Assembly (NCBI GenBank): GCA_022478985.1
Contig: JAKSZP010005633.1
Location: 26,461 to 90,460 of the forward strand
DNA: 64,000 nt
From: Massospora cicadina
Taxonomy: Eukaryota; Entomophthoromycota; Entomophthoromycetes; Entomophthorales; Entomophthoraceae
Reading direction: 5' to 3'
In this document: in pieces, positions 33,801 to 44,132 of the stretch
Position numbering within the stretch: the stretch's first letter is position 1
How the letters are laid out: every line of letters starts with the position of its first letter
Made by a program: the position numbers and the translations under genes
Notes under the pieces: generated by a model
What the model saw: only the letters and a program-made list of their open reading frames with translations
The model's database searches: none
What the model was told of the DNA's origin: nothing

Positions 33801-36100
33801 CCTGGTGACCAGGATATTGCTGTGAAGTTGGAAGAGAAAGTTCTGAACTGGTATAGACCAGCATCCCTTAACCCTCCCCCCACAGCTCCATCAGGCCAGG
33901 TCACATTTTGCAAGTGATCCGGGACAAGTACATCGATCAAAGCTCTCTGTCTTGTAGCTTCCAGAACCTGGCAGTTGTGAAATCTGAGAGGCAGACACCG
34001 CTACCTCCCCCCACCTTGAGCCAGTCCCAAAGGACGAGGAGGCTTTCCCATCTGGAGTATCTCCAGCATTCTCTTCCTCTCGGGAACACCTGCCAATCCT
34101 GCCCTCCACAACCTTCTGAACGGGCTTCTCCAGCCTCTAATGCAGCCAGAGAAGGAATTGGTTCCTTTCAGCAAGAAGGCAGTTTAGTTGCTTCCACAAC
34201 ATCCCATGCCTTCCTTACCAGCCCCTTGGAGGTGCTGGTAACATTATTGGATGCTTCCACCCTAAGCACCCTCTGGCCATAGCCATCAAGGAGGTCCCCC
34301 CAGTGGACCGCCCCAATAAAGTGCTTGAAGGTCTTGCGCAGATGAGGTTCCATCTCCAGTCATCAAGCTCCTCCTCAAAGGGGAATTGTCTGGATCCTTT
34401 CAATGGTCCACTCTCCACCCTCTAATCTACCCTTGCTGCCCTCCCAAGCTCTAAAGCAATTTTTCCAGTAGCCTGGTGGTTCCCCGCACTTGGAATGGCC
34501 CCTTGCTTGATGCCCCAGCTAACACCAAGATCCTTGTTTGAACTGTCCTTGCACGCCTTAGAGAGGTAGTACTCCATTATTGGAGACCAACAGATGGATT
34601 TTTCCTCCTGAGCGACCCATGCGATCCATTTCAGCTGCAGTGCTTTGATCATGCTCCCAAAGTTAATCAGACTGATGCCCCCCTTCTTCAACTCCTGACA
34701 CAATTTAAAGTAACTGGTTTTTTATGCTCGCCCTCGCCAAATGAACTGGATGATTAAACTCAGTATTCTTCTGATGGAAGATGCCAGCGGTGGAACAAAT
34801 CCGGCAATGTACCATAGTATGGAAAGAATGAAATTTTTTATGACAATGGCCCTGCCACGATAAGATAAGTTGAGCCATTGCCACTTTCAAGCCACTTTTT
34901 AAGGTCCGCTTCAAGTTTGAGCCAAATTTCATGTGGCGACGCCCACCCAGGGATGGAACACCCAAATTACAGAAACTCCTCCCCTGTTGCCACCCAGGGG
35001 ATTGAGCTCTTTGGTGCCACACCCAACGTCGCTGTTCTGCTGATGGGCCAAGCCCTGGATTTTGACAGATTGACCTTAGCGTTGCTTGCGTTCTGTTACA
35101 TCTTCAGAATGTTCATCACCACCTTCTCCTCCTCCTCTGACGAAACATAAATCCACGTATCATCCGCAAACATTGAATGAGATTACTCCTCGCCATTGAT
35201 GGTAAGTTTCCTCCGGTCCAACTTTCTGAGAGCCAATAAAAGGGTCTCTATTGAAAGAACAAACAACAAGGGAGATAGAGGGTCTCCCTGACGCACGCCC
35301 CTACACACCCTGAAGGGGTGATAGGACCCCATTAATATTGACAACTGATGAGGCCTTCTCTAAATCGCTCTAAGCAGTCTCAGCAAATGCCACTTGATTC
35401 AAACCCTACTTAACACTTCCCAAAGAAACTCATGATTCACCCAATCATACGCCTTTTCTTGATCAAGAAACATTAACCACACCCTTGGGTCATACTGTTT
35501 ACTTTCCCACTCTACTATCAGGTGATCTTGCATCAAGTTGTCAGTAATTGAGCGTCCTGGGATGAACCCATTCTGCTCTTTCCCAACAACATCTGCCACA
35601 ACCCCCTTTAGTCGATTGGTTAGGATCTTCATTAAGATCTTATAGTCAACATTAAGCAGGGTCAAAGGCCGATAGTTCCCCATGAGGGAGGGATCGCCCT
35701 TCTTATACAACACCACCACTACACCCTTTGAAAACGCCGGCTCAATTATACCAGAGGTTATGAGTTGGTTGTACAGCTCAGCAAGCATCTCAGACATTTC
35801 TGCCCGGAATAACATGATGAGATCCAATATCAACTATCCTCCCTGGGAGCCTTGCCATTATTGCCCTTGCGGATGGCATCTGACACCTCCAATTTGCGGA
35901 TCTTGCTACATAGGTGCAGCTGAGTCTCCTTTGGCAGTACACCCAGTCCACTTGAGAGTACTTTGGATACCACCGGGTCATTCTCAGAGGGGCCATAAAG
36001 GTCCTCATATTAGGATTTGGCCACCTCAGCCATGCGAGCTGCATCCTTCACCTCAACTCCCCCATCACAAAGTGACAAGATCCTTGATGAAGGTCTGAAT
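33801..36100 (-). pseudogene. LINE ORF2 reverse transcriptase
   Basis: The minus-strand frame 35399-35833 contains the RT core (VLYKKGDPSLMGNYRPLTLL, QNGFIPGRS, then LDQEKAYD). The GVRQGDPLSP block is at about 35270-35310 and the catalytic FADD at 35159-35170. Upstream, a NGKAP motif near 35850-35870 marks the RT start. Frameshifts are near 35800 and 35390, and stops follow further 3'. It would prime on nicked target DNA. Confidence 0.85.
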
Positions 36101-36470
36101 GCCCTACTGCCTTGCGGAGTAGATCCACATTGCTGTTAGAATCCTCATCCCATCTAGACTTCCTTTGTTTGAGGCGGTCCACCATGAAGGCTCCCATCAA
36201 TTTTGCATACAATTCAGCCTTGGCCGTGTAGGCAGATGCCCCATGGCCATAGCCTGCTTGCAGGTACTTTTAAAGCTCCTCTCCAAGGTTTCATACCTCG
36301 AACGCATGGCCCCTAGCTGCCTCCCAAAGATTTCACAAGCCATCTTGATATCAGCCTTCATCCACATCCATTTTACAGTGCATCTGGTTTCCCCACAATC
36401 TGGCTTCTCCACCACCTCACCTTCTTTCTCATGATATCCTTAAGTGGACTCCACTTCAGGAGTTCAGGGT

Positions 36471-37275
36471 TCAGTATCCAGATCCCTTCCCTGAAGAAGC
36501 AACCCAAGGGTCACTGATCTGCAGTTCCAAGGGTCTGTGGTCTGAGGCACCTGAATCATGATACCAAAGGATCAACTTGCAGCGACTCAGGAGAGGCTGG
36601 GGCACTGACACAATGTCAATGCGGGAGAAATGATCCCCCCGGATGTGAGTCCACCCAGTCTCTCCCTCTTCACCACGGCCAGCTCTACACACATCCAGTA
36701 GGCTAATGTCGATCATTAAACTGGATAACTCGTGGGATCCAGTGTCAGAGCTCCAGTTGCCTAGAGCCCCAACCCTGTCATCCCTAAAGCAGACACAGTT
36801 CATGTCTCCCCCAGCACTACTGACCCCCCAATGCCTTCCTCCTGAATCCTTAGGCCGACCTTCTGGAAGAAGGCGACCGTATAGATCCATAACTGGGCGC
36901 GTATATGCCAATAAACCAAATTGATTCCTCTCCAAACAGTGATATTACTACCATTGCTCTTCCAGGAACCAATACCCTTTTATCCAACAACTTAACCTTG
37001 TCCGCCCACCAGAACAAGATACAACCCTTGGCTTCTCCCCTCCCTCTTTCCCTCCTTAAGGTGGAGTCTGAGTTTGGTTGATCCACCAAATGAGAGTAAA
37101 ATGATTGTTTCCGAGGGAACTGGAAAGCCCATTCCTCTTCCACCCCAGGTTTGGACTTAGTCTCATTGAGGAAGCCGATATCTATTCCATGTTGTTGCAA
37201 ACGGAGTTTCACCCACTGCCACTGCTTGAGTCTATTCAGACCCCGCGCGTTAGCAAATTCAACCCTGATCACCAT
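36471..37275 (-). pseudogene. LINE ORF2 endonuclease
   Basis: The minus strand begins with NARGLN near 37240 and FLNETKSKPG near 37165, the first catalytic region of APE-type endonucleases. A GGDMNCV motif follows near 36800, and SRID with the ASDHRPLE catalytic end at about 36530-36640. Two frames (36850-37275 and 36471-36935) are offset by a frameshift. The enzyme nicks the target to start insertion. Confidence 0.85.
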
Positions 37276-38760
37276 AGGTTCAAAACTGATGAGGCCTTGG
37301 TATTAGGATCTGGGGGGGTTCCCATCCTCTTCCACCTCAGCTGGTTTAGTGGGACCACGTTTCTTCCTCCCCTTTCAGTACTAGACCGAGCTGGGTGTGG
37401 AGGCTGCTCGGTCACAGCATCCTCCGGAATCTTGCCATTGCTAGGGTTCTCAATAGACCCCTCCACTTCGGTTGGAGGCATTAGGTTAGAAGGCATTGGC
37501 ACAATATTGCTAGCAGGCAACACCTCCCTCACCTCCGCCTCTTCCCCTACGGGCCTCGCGCGCTCTGTCACACCCACATCCCTTATGTTCGCCCACCTCT
37601 TATGCAATTGAGTGATGGGGAGAACCCCATCCATTTGGGAGGCGACCGCCTCCATAATGTCCTTCGAGGACTGTTCCAAAGCGCCTCTCAGCTCGATTTG
37701 GAGTCTCATCGCTTCCCTCACCTTCCAGGAGCGTTTTGACTACTTGTTGGCCTTCCTCGCGCTTTTCAGCACTCCAGTCACCACCTCCAAAGTGATGCCA
37801 GCCGCAGCCTCCTCCCTTGCTTTGAATGACATCTCAGTCAGCTTCTCCAACGCCTTCTGGAGAGCCAACTTCTCCTTCTTAGAGGGCGCCATCACTGGCA
37901 CCCCCGCGCTAGGACCACTAGGCTTGGCCACTGCTGCAGGAGGTTGAACCTGAGGACATCTGGCTCTGACGTGCCCTTCGCACCACACAAGAAGCACCTG
38001 TCCAGCGGTACCACAGGGACACTCCAGGTCCCCATAGTGACTGAACGAGGCAACTCCCCGTATGATTTTGAAGGTTCAACCTTCAAAACCCAGTCCTCAA
38101 ATCCTATGGTGAACTTTTTAAGCTACCGTCCTTCTGCTTCGAGTTCTTTACCAGCTTGTTCTCATTAAAGGAGATCACTCTGTCAAAGCCTTTCAGCTGA
38201 TACATCATGGCCCCTCTAGCGATCACAGGTGATATGTCCCTCAGAATGAACCATCCAATCTCAGTGCCAATGTCAAGTCATATGGCCTCCTCGTTCTTTG
38301 TGCTCAAACTGGCAGCCAAAACCTGTTCCTTTTGAAGCTTAGACTGGAAGGTCATAAGTTTCAACCCAGGAGTCAAACGTGAAATATGGAGTGGGGAGAA
38401 CCCACACACCTCAAGCACCCTGACAATGAGCATCTCCTTAGACCATACAGTCTTCACTTCCACAGCGTGACTCCTCTTGAGGCTCTCCATCATGCACGCC
38501 ATCAGATCCTTGGATGGGCCAGAGTTCCCCGCTTCAAAAGCTAGGTTCCAACACCAAATCCATTAGCAGCTGCCGCAACAAAGGAGACTGAAGCCCCTCT
38601 GCAGCAGAAGCCACCCCCGCTGTTGTTTTGTTAGTGGAGTTGGTCTCTCTGGTTTGGTTTTGTGACAAAGTTTGCTTTCTGGGCCCTTTTTGTGTGGGAA
38701 CCATTGCAGCCCTTTTGGGTCAGTCTGTCATTTTGGTATGTGAGGGCTCTAGCCTTTTGC
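37269..38760 (-). pseudogene. LINE ORF1 with zinc knuckle
   Basis: This minus-strand ORF1 is in pieces. An N-terminal domain of unknown type lies at 38278-38502. The region before the knuckle reads VEPSKSYGELPRS (about 38045-38085), and a CCHC knuckle (CFLCG, then EGHVRARC) lies at 37945-38010 across a one-base frameshift. A charged C-terminal part covers 37740-37997 and 37269-37721, which share a frame and are separated by one TAG at 37740-37742. ORF1 proteins coat LINE RNA. It lies directly upstream of the endonuclease. Confidence 0.7.
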
Positions 38761-39177
38761 TGCACCAGTGTAAGCCCATGTAAGCTACTGGCTGCTATCC
38801 AGGTTCTAGGCCAACCTAGAAAACCGCGGTGATTATTGTAGACAGGTGAGATAAAGCTCAGCCAATCAAGATTGCCCCACCCTTGTTGCTGAGACCTGCT
38901 TTTGCAGCGCCCCACCTCATAGGAAAGTAGTGTGAAAGATGATACGCCCAATATTTGCCTCCCCCTTCCTGCCCATATTCCCCCCAATAGAGAGTGGAAG
39001 CACCCAAAAGAACAGGTTAAGTTACAGTCATTAGCTTCCATCCCACTCCCCATCTAGGCCACTACCGGACCTTTCCAGGGCGCCTCTCTGAATTCTGGTG
39101 TTAACTACTCACTCATTTTTCCACAAGCTTTCCTCAGTTGCGCCACGTGAAGGCCCCAGATTACCCTACCTAGCTCC
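38761..39177 (-). other. LINE 5' untranslated region
   Basis: On the minus strand the element starts GGAGCTAGGTAGGG directly after the target duplication. It has no domain-bearing frame before ORF1, and an internal promoter is expected in a full-length LINE of this type (inference). Confidence 0.5.
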
Positions 39178-40817
39178 TGGCTTCCCTGATATCAAGTATG
39201 CCTTGGCTTAACGCTGGGTGGAGGCGAGGTATGCCCAGGTTGGTCCCAGGGATGCTAGAGAAGTTTGGCCCTGCATAATAGCAGGCACATTAAAACAAAC
39301 CAGCTTTATGTTATTTAAAATGGTTCACTTTGGTTTTTAGGTGAATGGGGTCTCAAAACCCGTTTAGTTTTCAAACTTTCCAGGTAGAATTAGCCGCTTT
39401 TACAATCAATTACCAAAGTTCAGTTGATTGCCAAATACAGTGTCTTGCCCGATGGAAGTGTGCGCCTATTGGTGCACCTCAGCTTAGACCCGCTTCCCTT
39501 GATTGATTGTTTGCCCAAAATCCCCTAGATTCCTCATGTCAAGACCAATCTTTCCAGTTGGTCCTTCTTCCTCATAATAAACCACCTTGCTAAGTACACC
39601 GTTTTTATATATTTATGCTATCTTGGTCTATCCTGTGCACGGACCTCTTCATGAAGGTTTTGCGCAGCATTAACCATTTGATTATAGCTATAACATATCT
39701 ATCCGCCTGTGCACCGTTGGGCAACCCAGGTTCCCTCCAACCTAGGGCACCTATACCCTTACACTCCAAGAATCGTGGGTTTACATTCTGGTTATTTCCT
39801 ATAATGATAGCCATGTTTGCTCTATTTTATTATGGTGTCATGTGCACATGACACAATAGTGGGGACTAACCCCAAGGACAAGGCTGGGTGCCAGGAGGCC
39901 CATAAGGTGAAGCTGCAGGCCCTTCCTGACCTAAGACACACCCTGGACCAACGCTGGGTTCGGGAAAAATATGCCCAGGTTGGGAATAGTGGTGTGCCAA
40001 ACGCCCAGCCCCTGACGTCAATCCAGGCGTTAAAACGAACAATATACCAAATGAACACAGATGGTTCAATTCGGTTTGTCGAGGAGCGGGGTTTTGAAAC
40101 CCATTCCATTTTCAAAATAATGTGCTTGGGTCAAATCCAACTTCAATTGATCACTTGAATGAAGACAGTTTTGGCCTATTCAACCAACTTGGATGGCAGT
40201 GTCACCCTATTGGTGAGTCAGCGCTTGGCCCACTGCGGCATAATCCCTATTCCCTCGTTCAAGCTTAAATCCATTTTCCCAAACAACATTCCTTGTTGGT
40301 TGACTTCCCAAATAAACTTTTTCCCCATTTACGCTATTTTAAATTTTATATGATATTCTGAATGCTCCTGCGCTCAAACCTCTTTGAGGAGGTCTCGCAT
40401 TCCAATTACTCTTTCCATTGCAAGTACTTTGCAGCTCTCCCCTCATGCACCATTTGTTCGTTCAGGTTCCCTCCCACCTGGGTCACTTAGCCCCTGTCAA
40501 TATGTGCACTGCATCACCTTTACTGGGGTTTTCTTATAAAATTCGCAATTTTATGCCTAAGCGGATATTGCTCCAGCACCCTCTGCTGGGCTCTAATCAC
40601 TCTGACACTATTGGCTAGTTCCCTGGCATTGTCCTGGTGCACCGCGCACTGCCACACTGGGAACAGGAGAGTTATAGACACTCTCCTTACATATAGCCCA
40701 AGAACTCTCTGCTGGGTCTTGGTAACTTTGATACTTGCGACTAGTTTCCTGGCGTTGGACCTGTGCACCGTGCAGCTCCACGCTGGGAACAGGATTAATA
40801 TAGACACTTTCTTTACA
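39178..40817 (+). repeat. D2 3' LTR, remainder, with a nested D LTR
   Basis: It continues the LTR begun at 33025. The hairpin GACCAA/TTGGTC at 39543-39563 is followed by AATAAAC near 39576. It is interrupted at 39836-40691, resumes with a match to 28664-28783, and ends TTTACA at 40817. Confidence 0.85.
39836..40691 (+). mobile_element. D-family solo LTR (856 bp) inside D2's 3' LTR
   Basis: It begins TGTCATGTGCACATGACA, a near-perfect palindromic terminus, and ends GACACTCTCCTTACA. It is flanked by TATGG (39831-39835) and TATAG (40692-40696), a 5-bp duplication with one mismatch. A D LTR within a D LTR. Confidence 0.85.
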
Positions 40818-41043
40818 GCTATTCCAAACTTCCCATTAAATCCCCTATGGCCCTTGTTACAGTCTAAATAATGAATTGTAAGATATCAAGATAGTTTATT
40901 TTCTTTCCTTATGCCAAAACTAGTAAAAACATATAAAACCCAGCTTTTTGTTTATTAGTATTTATTCTTCTTTATCATTAAAACCACATTTGTAGAATCC
41001 AGAGGAGTCAGAACCAGCGAGACAAAATATGGCTGGATTCCCA
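40818..41043 (+). repeat. E 3' LTR, right part
   Basis: It resumes after D2 with GCTATTCCAAAC and matches 21458-21686. It ends at GGATTCCCA, with repeat R2 directly adjacent. Confidence 0.8.
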
Positions 41044-42905
41044 AGGGTTTAAAACCAGTACTGCTAGGAAAACTTGGCATGATACTTCTGCCCTAGGTTA
41101 ACTTTTAAGTATTCTTTATATTAATAACAGAGATCAATCATAGTCTACAGCTTTAGATATTGTATGATCATTTGCATCACTTGTTAATTATATCCTATGC
41201 TATTAAATATTATGATTTCATGAAGCGTAATGCATAAATATGGCTATAGATTATACCTGTTTTACTACCAACACAATATGAATTATAATCTGCCAATGGC
41301 AAAAGTTTATTTATTTATAACTTTTAGTGTATATTAATATCAATGGAGCTGAAAACTATGCCTTGGTCCAGCCATTCCAATTTCAAAGTTAGATATTGGA
41401 ATCTCAATCTATCATATCATGTACAGTAAGGTTTTACCCTCAGTAATTAGTGTAACTTACATTCCTATATCTTGCTTCCCTTCATGTATCTAGATCTTCG
41501 GCCTATTGAGAAGGATAATAGATAGATGACCCTTTTATATGAACCACCTCCAAATTTCAACTTGGGGATATAACTTCTACCTATTTTTAAGGTGTTCTGA
41601 CCTTAGGACAAAACTAATCCACCATATTTGGGGTAGGAAATGAAAATATAGGGTTGGAGGGCAAAACTCAAGTACTGGAGGTGCCAGAAAATTGACCGTG
41701 GGCTCCGCTAGTGTGCCAGGCCAACCAATATGAAGACTAGGTGACCCTTTGCTATTTCGCCTTCATAGGCATAACAACCCTGTTGGAGTCTGCGTCCAAC
41801 CCACCTAACACAGCAGATTAATGGCTTCACCTTAGCCCCAGGGCCTGTGGTGTGCCCCAGCGAGCCCTACCCCTTTCCTGGGTGACCAAGGCACTCCTAC
41901 ACTTCCCCACCATCCCAACCCTTCTCCAACCCATCTGAGAATGCCCTGGCGAGTCATGCCCCCATCCTGGGTGACAAAGGCACTCCCATGCTGCACCTCG
42001 CAAGGTTGACAGCCAGTTGGCAACGTCAAAGGTGGCCATTTGTCAGGTTCCCACCCGTTCCTCCTAGGGGGTGGTATTGGAGCTGTCAGCGTCAGCCACT
42101 CCAGCGCATCACCTTGCGCCAACGTCAGGGATCTCTAGTCCCATTTTCTTCTATCTAGCTGAAAAACAACTAACAAAAATTAAATAGGAGAAAGAGATAT
42201 GTTATTTGGAGGTAATTAATGACTATTTATGCCAAAGACTACTTTACTTCTATCCCTTCAGTCATCTAAGCTGGCACTTCTATAAACCTTGGTCATTCAT
42301 GGTAACGATTCCCTTCCAATCCACTCATCTGCTTTACCAAATTCTAGATTAGGTTTATCCATCCTTGGGATAAGTCACCAGTCGATTGTATATAATTAAG
42401 TAATATAAGTAAAACTTTGAGCACCTCAGCATAAGTTGCAGTGCTCCCAATTAGTCTGCAGAACCATATTAAACGAATGGTAATGTATTCATCAGCTTTC
42501 CACTGAAAAATTACCAAAACAATCCTCAAATTGGCATTTCAGCAGCAAAAACAAATTCTGCCAGACCTAAAATCAAATTAATAAATATAACATTAAATAA
42601 TATCAAACTAGGCGATTAGCCAGCAATCACACCCAACTAAATGACACCCCTAGTCCTGATAGTATTGGGAGGAATTCATCTGGTTAATTTTTTGACAGGA
42701 GGTAAATTAACCCTTTAAAATAATATGATAGGCTAGGTTTACATGATCTAACTTTACTGATTCGCTTGGCTGGACCAATCAAGGTGCATGACTCCACATG
42801 TTTAACTTTCCTCTCAGCAAAGAATTAAATTTCTGCTATGGCCAGGATCAAACTTCTATATGAGGGACAGCAAAAGGACCCTATTCCTATTACACCAGCA
42901 CCCCA
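41044..42905 (+). repeat. Repeat R2, right copy, split by a solo LTR
   Basis: 41044-41681 and 42703-42905 together match the left copy at 20137-20945 in the same orientation. The end (ACACCAGCACCCC) also matches 10710-10730. No coding potential. Confidence 0.75.
41682..42697. mobile_element. Solo LTR (1,016 bp) with perfect GGAGG target duplication
   Basis: The insert begins TGCCAG and ends TTTGACA. It is flanked by GGAGG at 41677-41681 and 42698-42702. The left R2 copy is uninterrupted at this site. The first 440 bp are GC-rich and the rest is AT-rich. No other copy occurs in the window, so it represents a further family. Confidence 0.9.
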
Positions 42906-42929
42906 TTAGGGATTATACCATTAAAACCT

Positions 42930-43297
42930 TGTTAAGCAATTAGATGTTTGACTAGTTGGTAAGAATGTCTTGGTGAGGAATCAGTCTACTGTAATAATAT
43001 CTTTCCCACTAAACTATTATTGAAATGGTTCTGATTAGAGTAATCTTTCTACTTTTAACTTTGGCCAAATGGTTGGCATGTTGTTAGTCTGGCTCTGTTA
43101 AACCCCTGGAAGAATAGGCCAACTCCCCAGGATTTCCGCCCAAGCACTAAATCAAATTTGTTGCTAACCCTAAGATAATACCGCCCCCTTTTATAGACCT
43201 AAATGGGGTTTCAAGAGATGAAAATATTTTACCAGCAAATCCGTCACTAGGACCTCCAGTTATCAGCTGATGTAAAAATTATTTCAAGATGGCTAGT
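42930..43297 (+). repeat. C 5' LTR, left part
   Basis: It matches 56494-56860, for example ATGTTTGACTAGTTGG and GAGATGAAAATATTTTACC. It is cut by D3 at CTAGT (43293-43297). Confidence 0.8.
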
Positions 43298-44132
43298 TGT
43301 CATGGTTGAATAACTTGATAGTGGGAACCAACCCAAGGATAAGGCTGGGAGACAGGAGTCCCAGAAGGTGAAACTTCAGGCTCTTCCTGACCTTAAGCAC
43401 ACATCAAAATAACGCTGTATATAAGCCAAATATGCCCAGGTTGGTACTAATGAGGTGCAAAATTGCCCAGCCCCTTGTGTCAGCCCAGGCGTTAAAATGG
43501 ACTATCTACATAACAAACAAAGATGGTTCAATTAGGTTAATTGACGAACAGGGTTTTAAACTGTTTGAGATATGAAACTATGAGTTCATGTAGAATACAG
43601 AATTAATCAATCACTTGACTGAAGGCAGTTTTGGTGTATTCTACCAAATAAATGGGAGCGTTTACCTATTGGAGCGTCAAGGCTTGTTCCCACTTCTGCA
43701 GACCCAAATTATCCCAACTCAGTTTAAATATGTTTTTCGTGACTAACACTCCTTGTTAGTCAATTTTTGCAATAAACTTTCCCCGTTTTACCATTTTATT
43801 AAATGATATTTCAAACAATCCTGTGTGAACCCCTTTAAGGAGGTCTCGCGCTACATTAACCATTCCATTTTATATATGATGAGATTATCCCCTAGTGCAC
43901 CGTTGGTTCGCCCTGGTATCCTCCAACCTGGGACGTTTACTCCTTCTCTCCTTGTGCACCGCGTCACTTTTGGTTGGTTATTTCTTACACTCCTTTGCTT
44001 TAGCTATTATTGCTCCAGAACCCTCTGCTGGGCTCTATTAATTTGGTACTAACGGCTAGTTTCCTTACGTTGGTCCTGTGCACCATGCACCACCACACTG
44101 GAAACAGGAGAGTTACAGACACTCTCCTTACA
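43298..44132 (+). repeat. D3 5' LTR (835 bp)
   Basis: It starts TGTCATGG and ends CTCTCCTTACA. The hairpin TGACTAACA/TGTTAGTCA at 43740-43762 stands just before AATAAAC (43771). Confidence 0.88.

Larger units (their letters stand above)
33118..39177 (-). mobile_element. Full-length LINE (L1 superfamily) on the minus strand
   Basis: About 6.06 kb, flanked by the 13-bp duplication TGGCTTCCCTGAT at 33105-33117 and 39178-39190. Reading on minus: ORF1 with a CCHC knuckle, then ORF2 with an APE-type endonuclease, RT with an FADD box and a C-terminal zf-RVT-like tail. It interrupts the 3' LTR of D2, whose sequence resumes exactly after the duplication. Several frameshifts and stops make it inactive. 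There is no poly(A) tail at the 3' end (33118 side). The zf-RVT tail is mostly known from plant LINEs. Confidence 0.92.
27920..40817 (+). mobile_element. D2: chromodomain gypsy element carrying a LINE and a solo LTR
   Basis: This plus-strand D element is flanked by GCTAT at 27915-27919 and 40818-40822. 5' LTR 27920-28783, internal 28784-33024, 3' LTR from 33025, interrupted by a LINE (33118-39177) and a D LTR (39836-40691), ending TTTACA at 40817. It is about 5.9 kb without the insertions. The coding region has many frameshifts, so it is older than D1. Confidence 0.88.
21008..41043 (+). mobile_element. E: decayed Ty3/gypsy element, split by nested insertions
   Basis: 5' LTR 21008-21686, internal region 21687-27462, 3' LTR 27463-27919 plus 40818-41043. 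The internal part codes in order for Gag, protease, RT, RNase H, integrase and a GPF-type integrase tail, without a chromodomain. All are broken by stops and frameshifts. A D solo LTR sits in gag (22032-22892), and D2 with its own insertions sits in the 3' LTR (27920-40817). Removing those restores an element of about 6.4 kb. Element C is a relative. Confidence 0.8.

Noticed and set aside
34878..38168. Plus-strand open frames of 60-170 codons across the LINE
   Set aside because: They lie opposite the minus-strand ORF1, endonuclease and RT. The recognisable motifs (FADD, SDH, zinc knuckle) are all on the minus strand.
41827..42122. Overlapping 70- and 96-codon minus frames in the GC-rich half of the solo LTR
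   Set aside because: Two overlapping frames in different phases in GC-rich DNA, inside an LTR bounded by a target duplication, with no motif. Best explained by few AT-rich stops.
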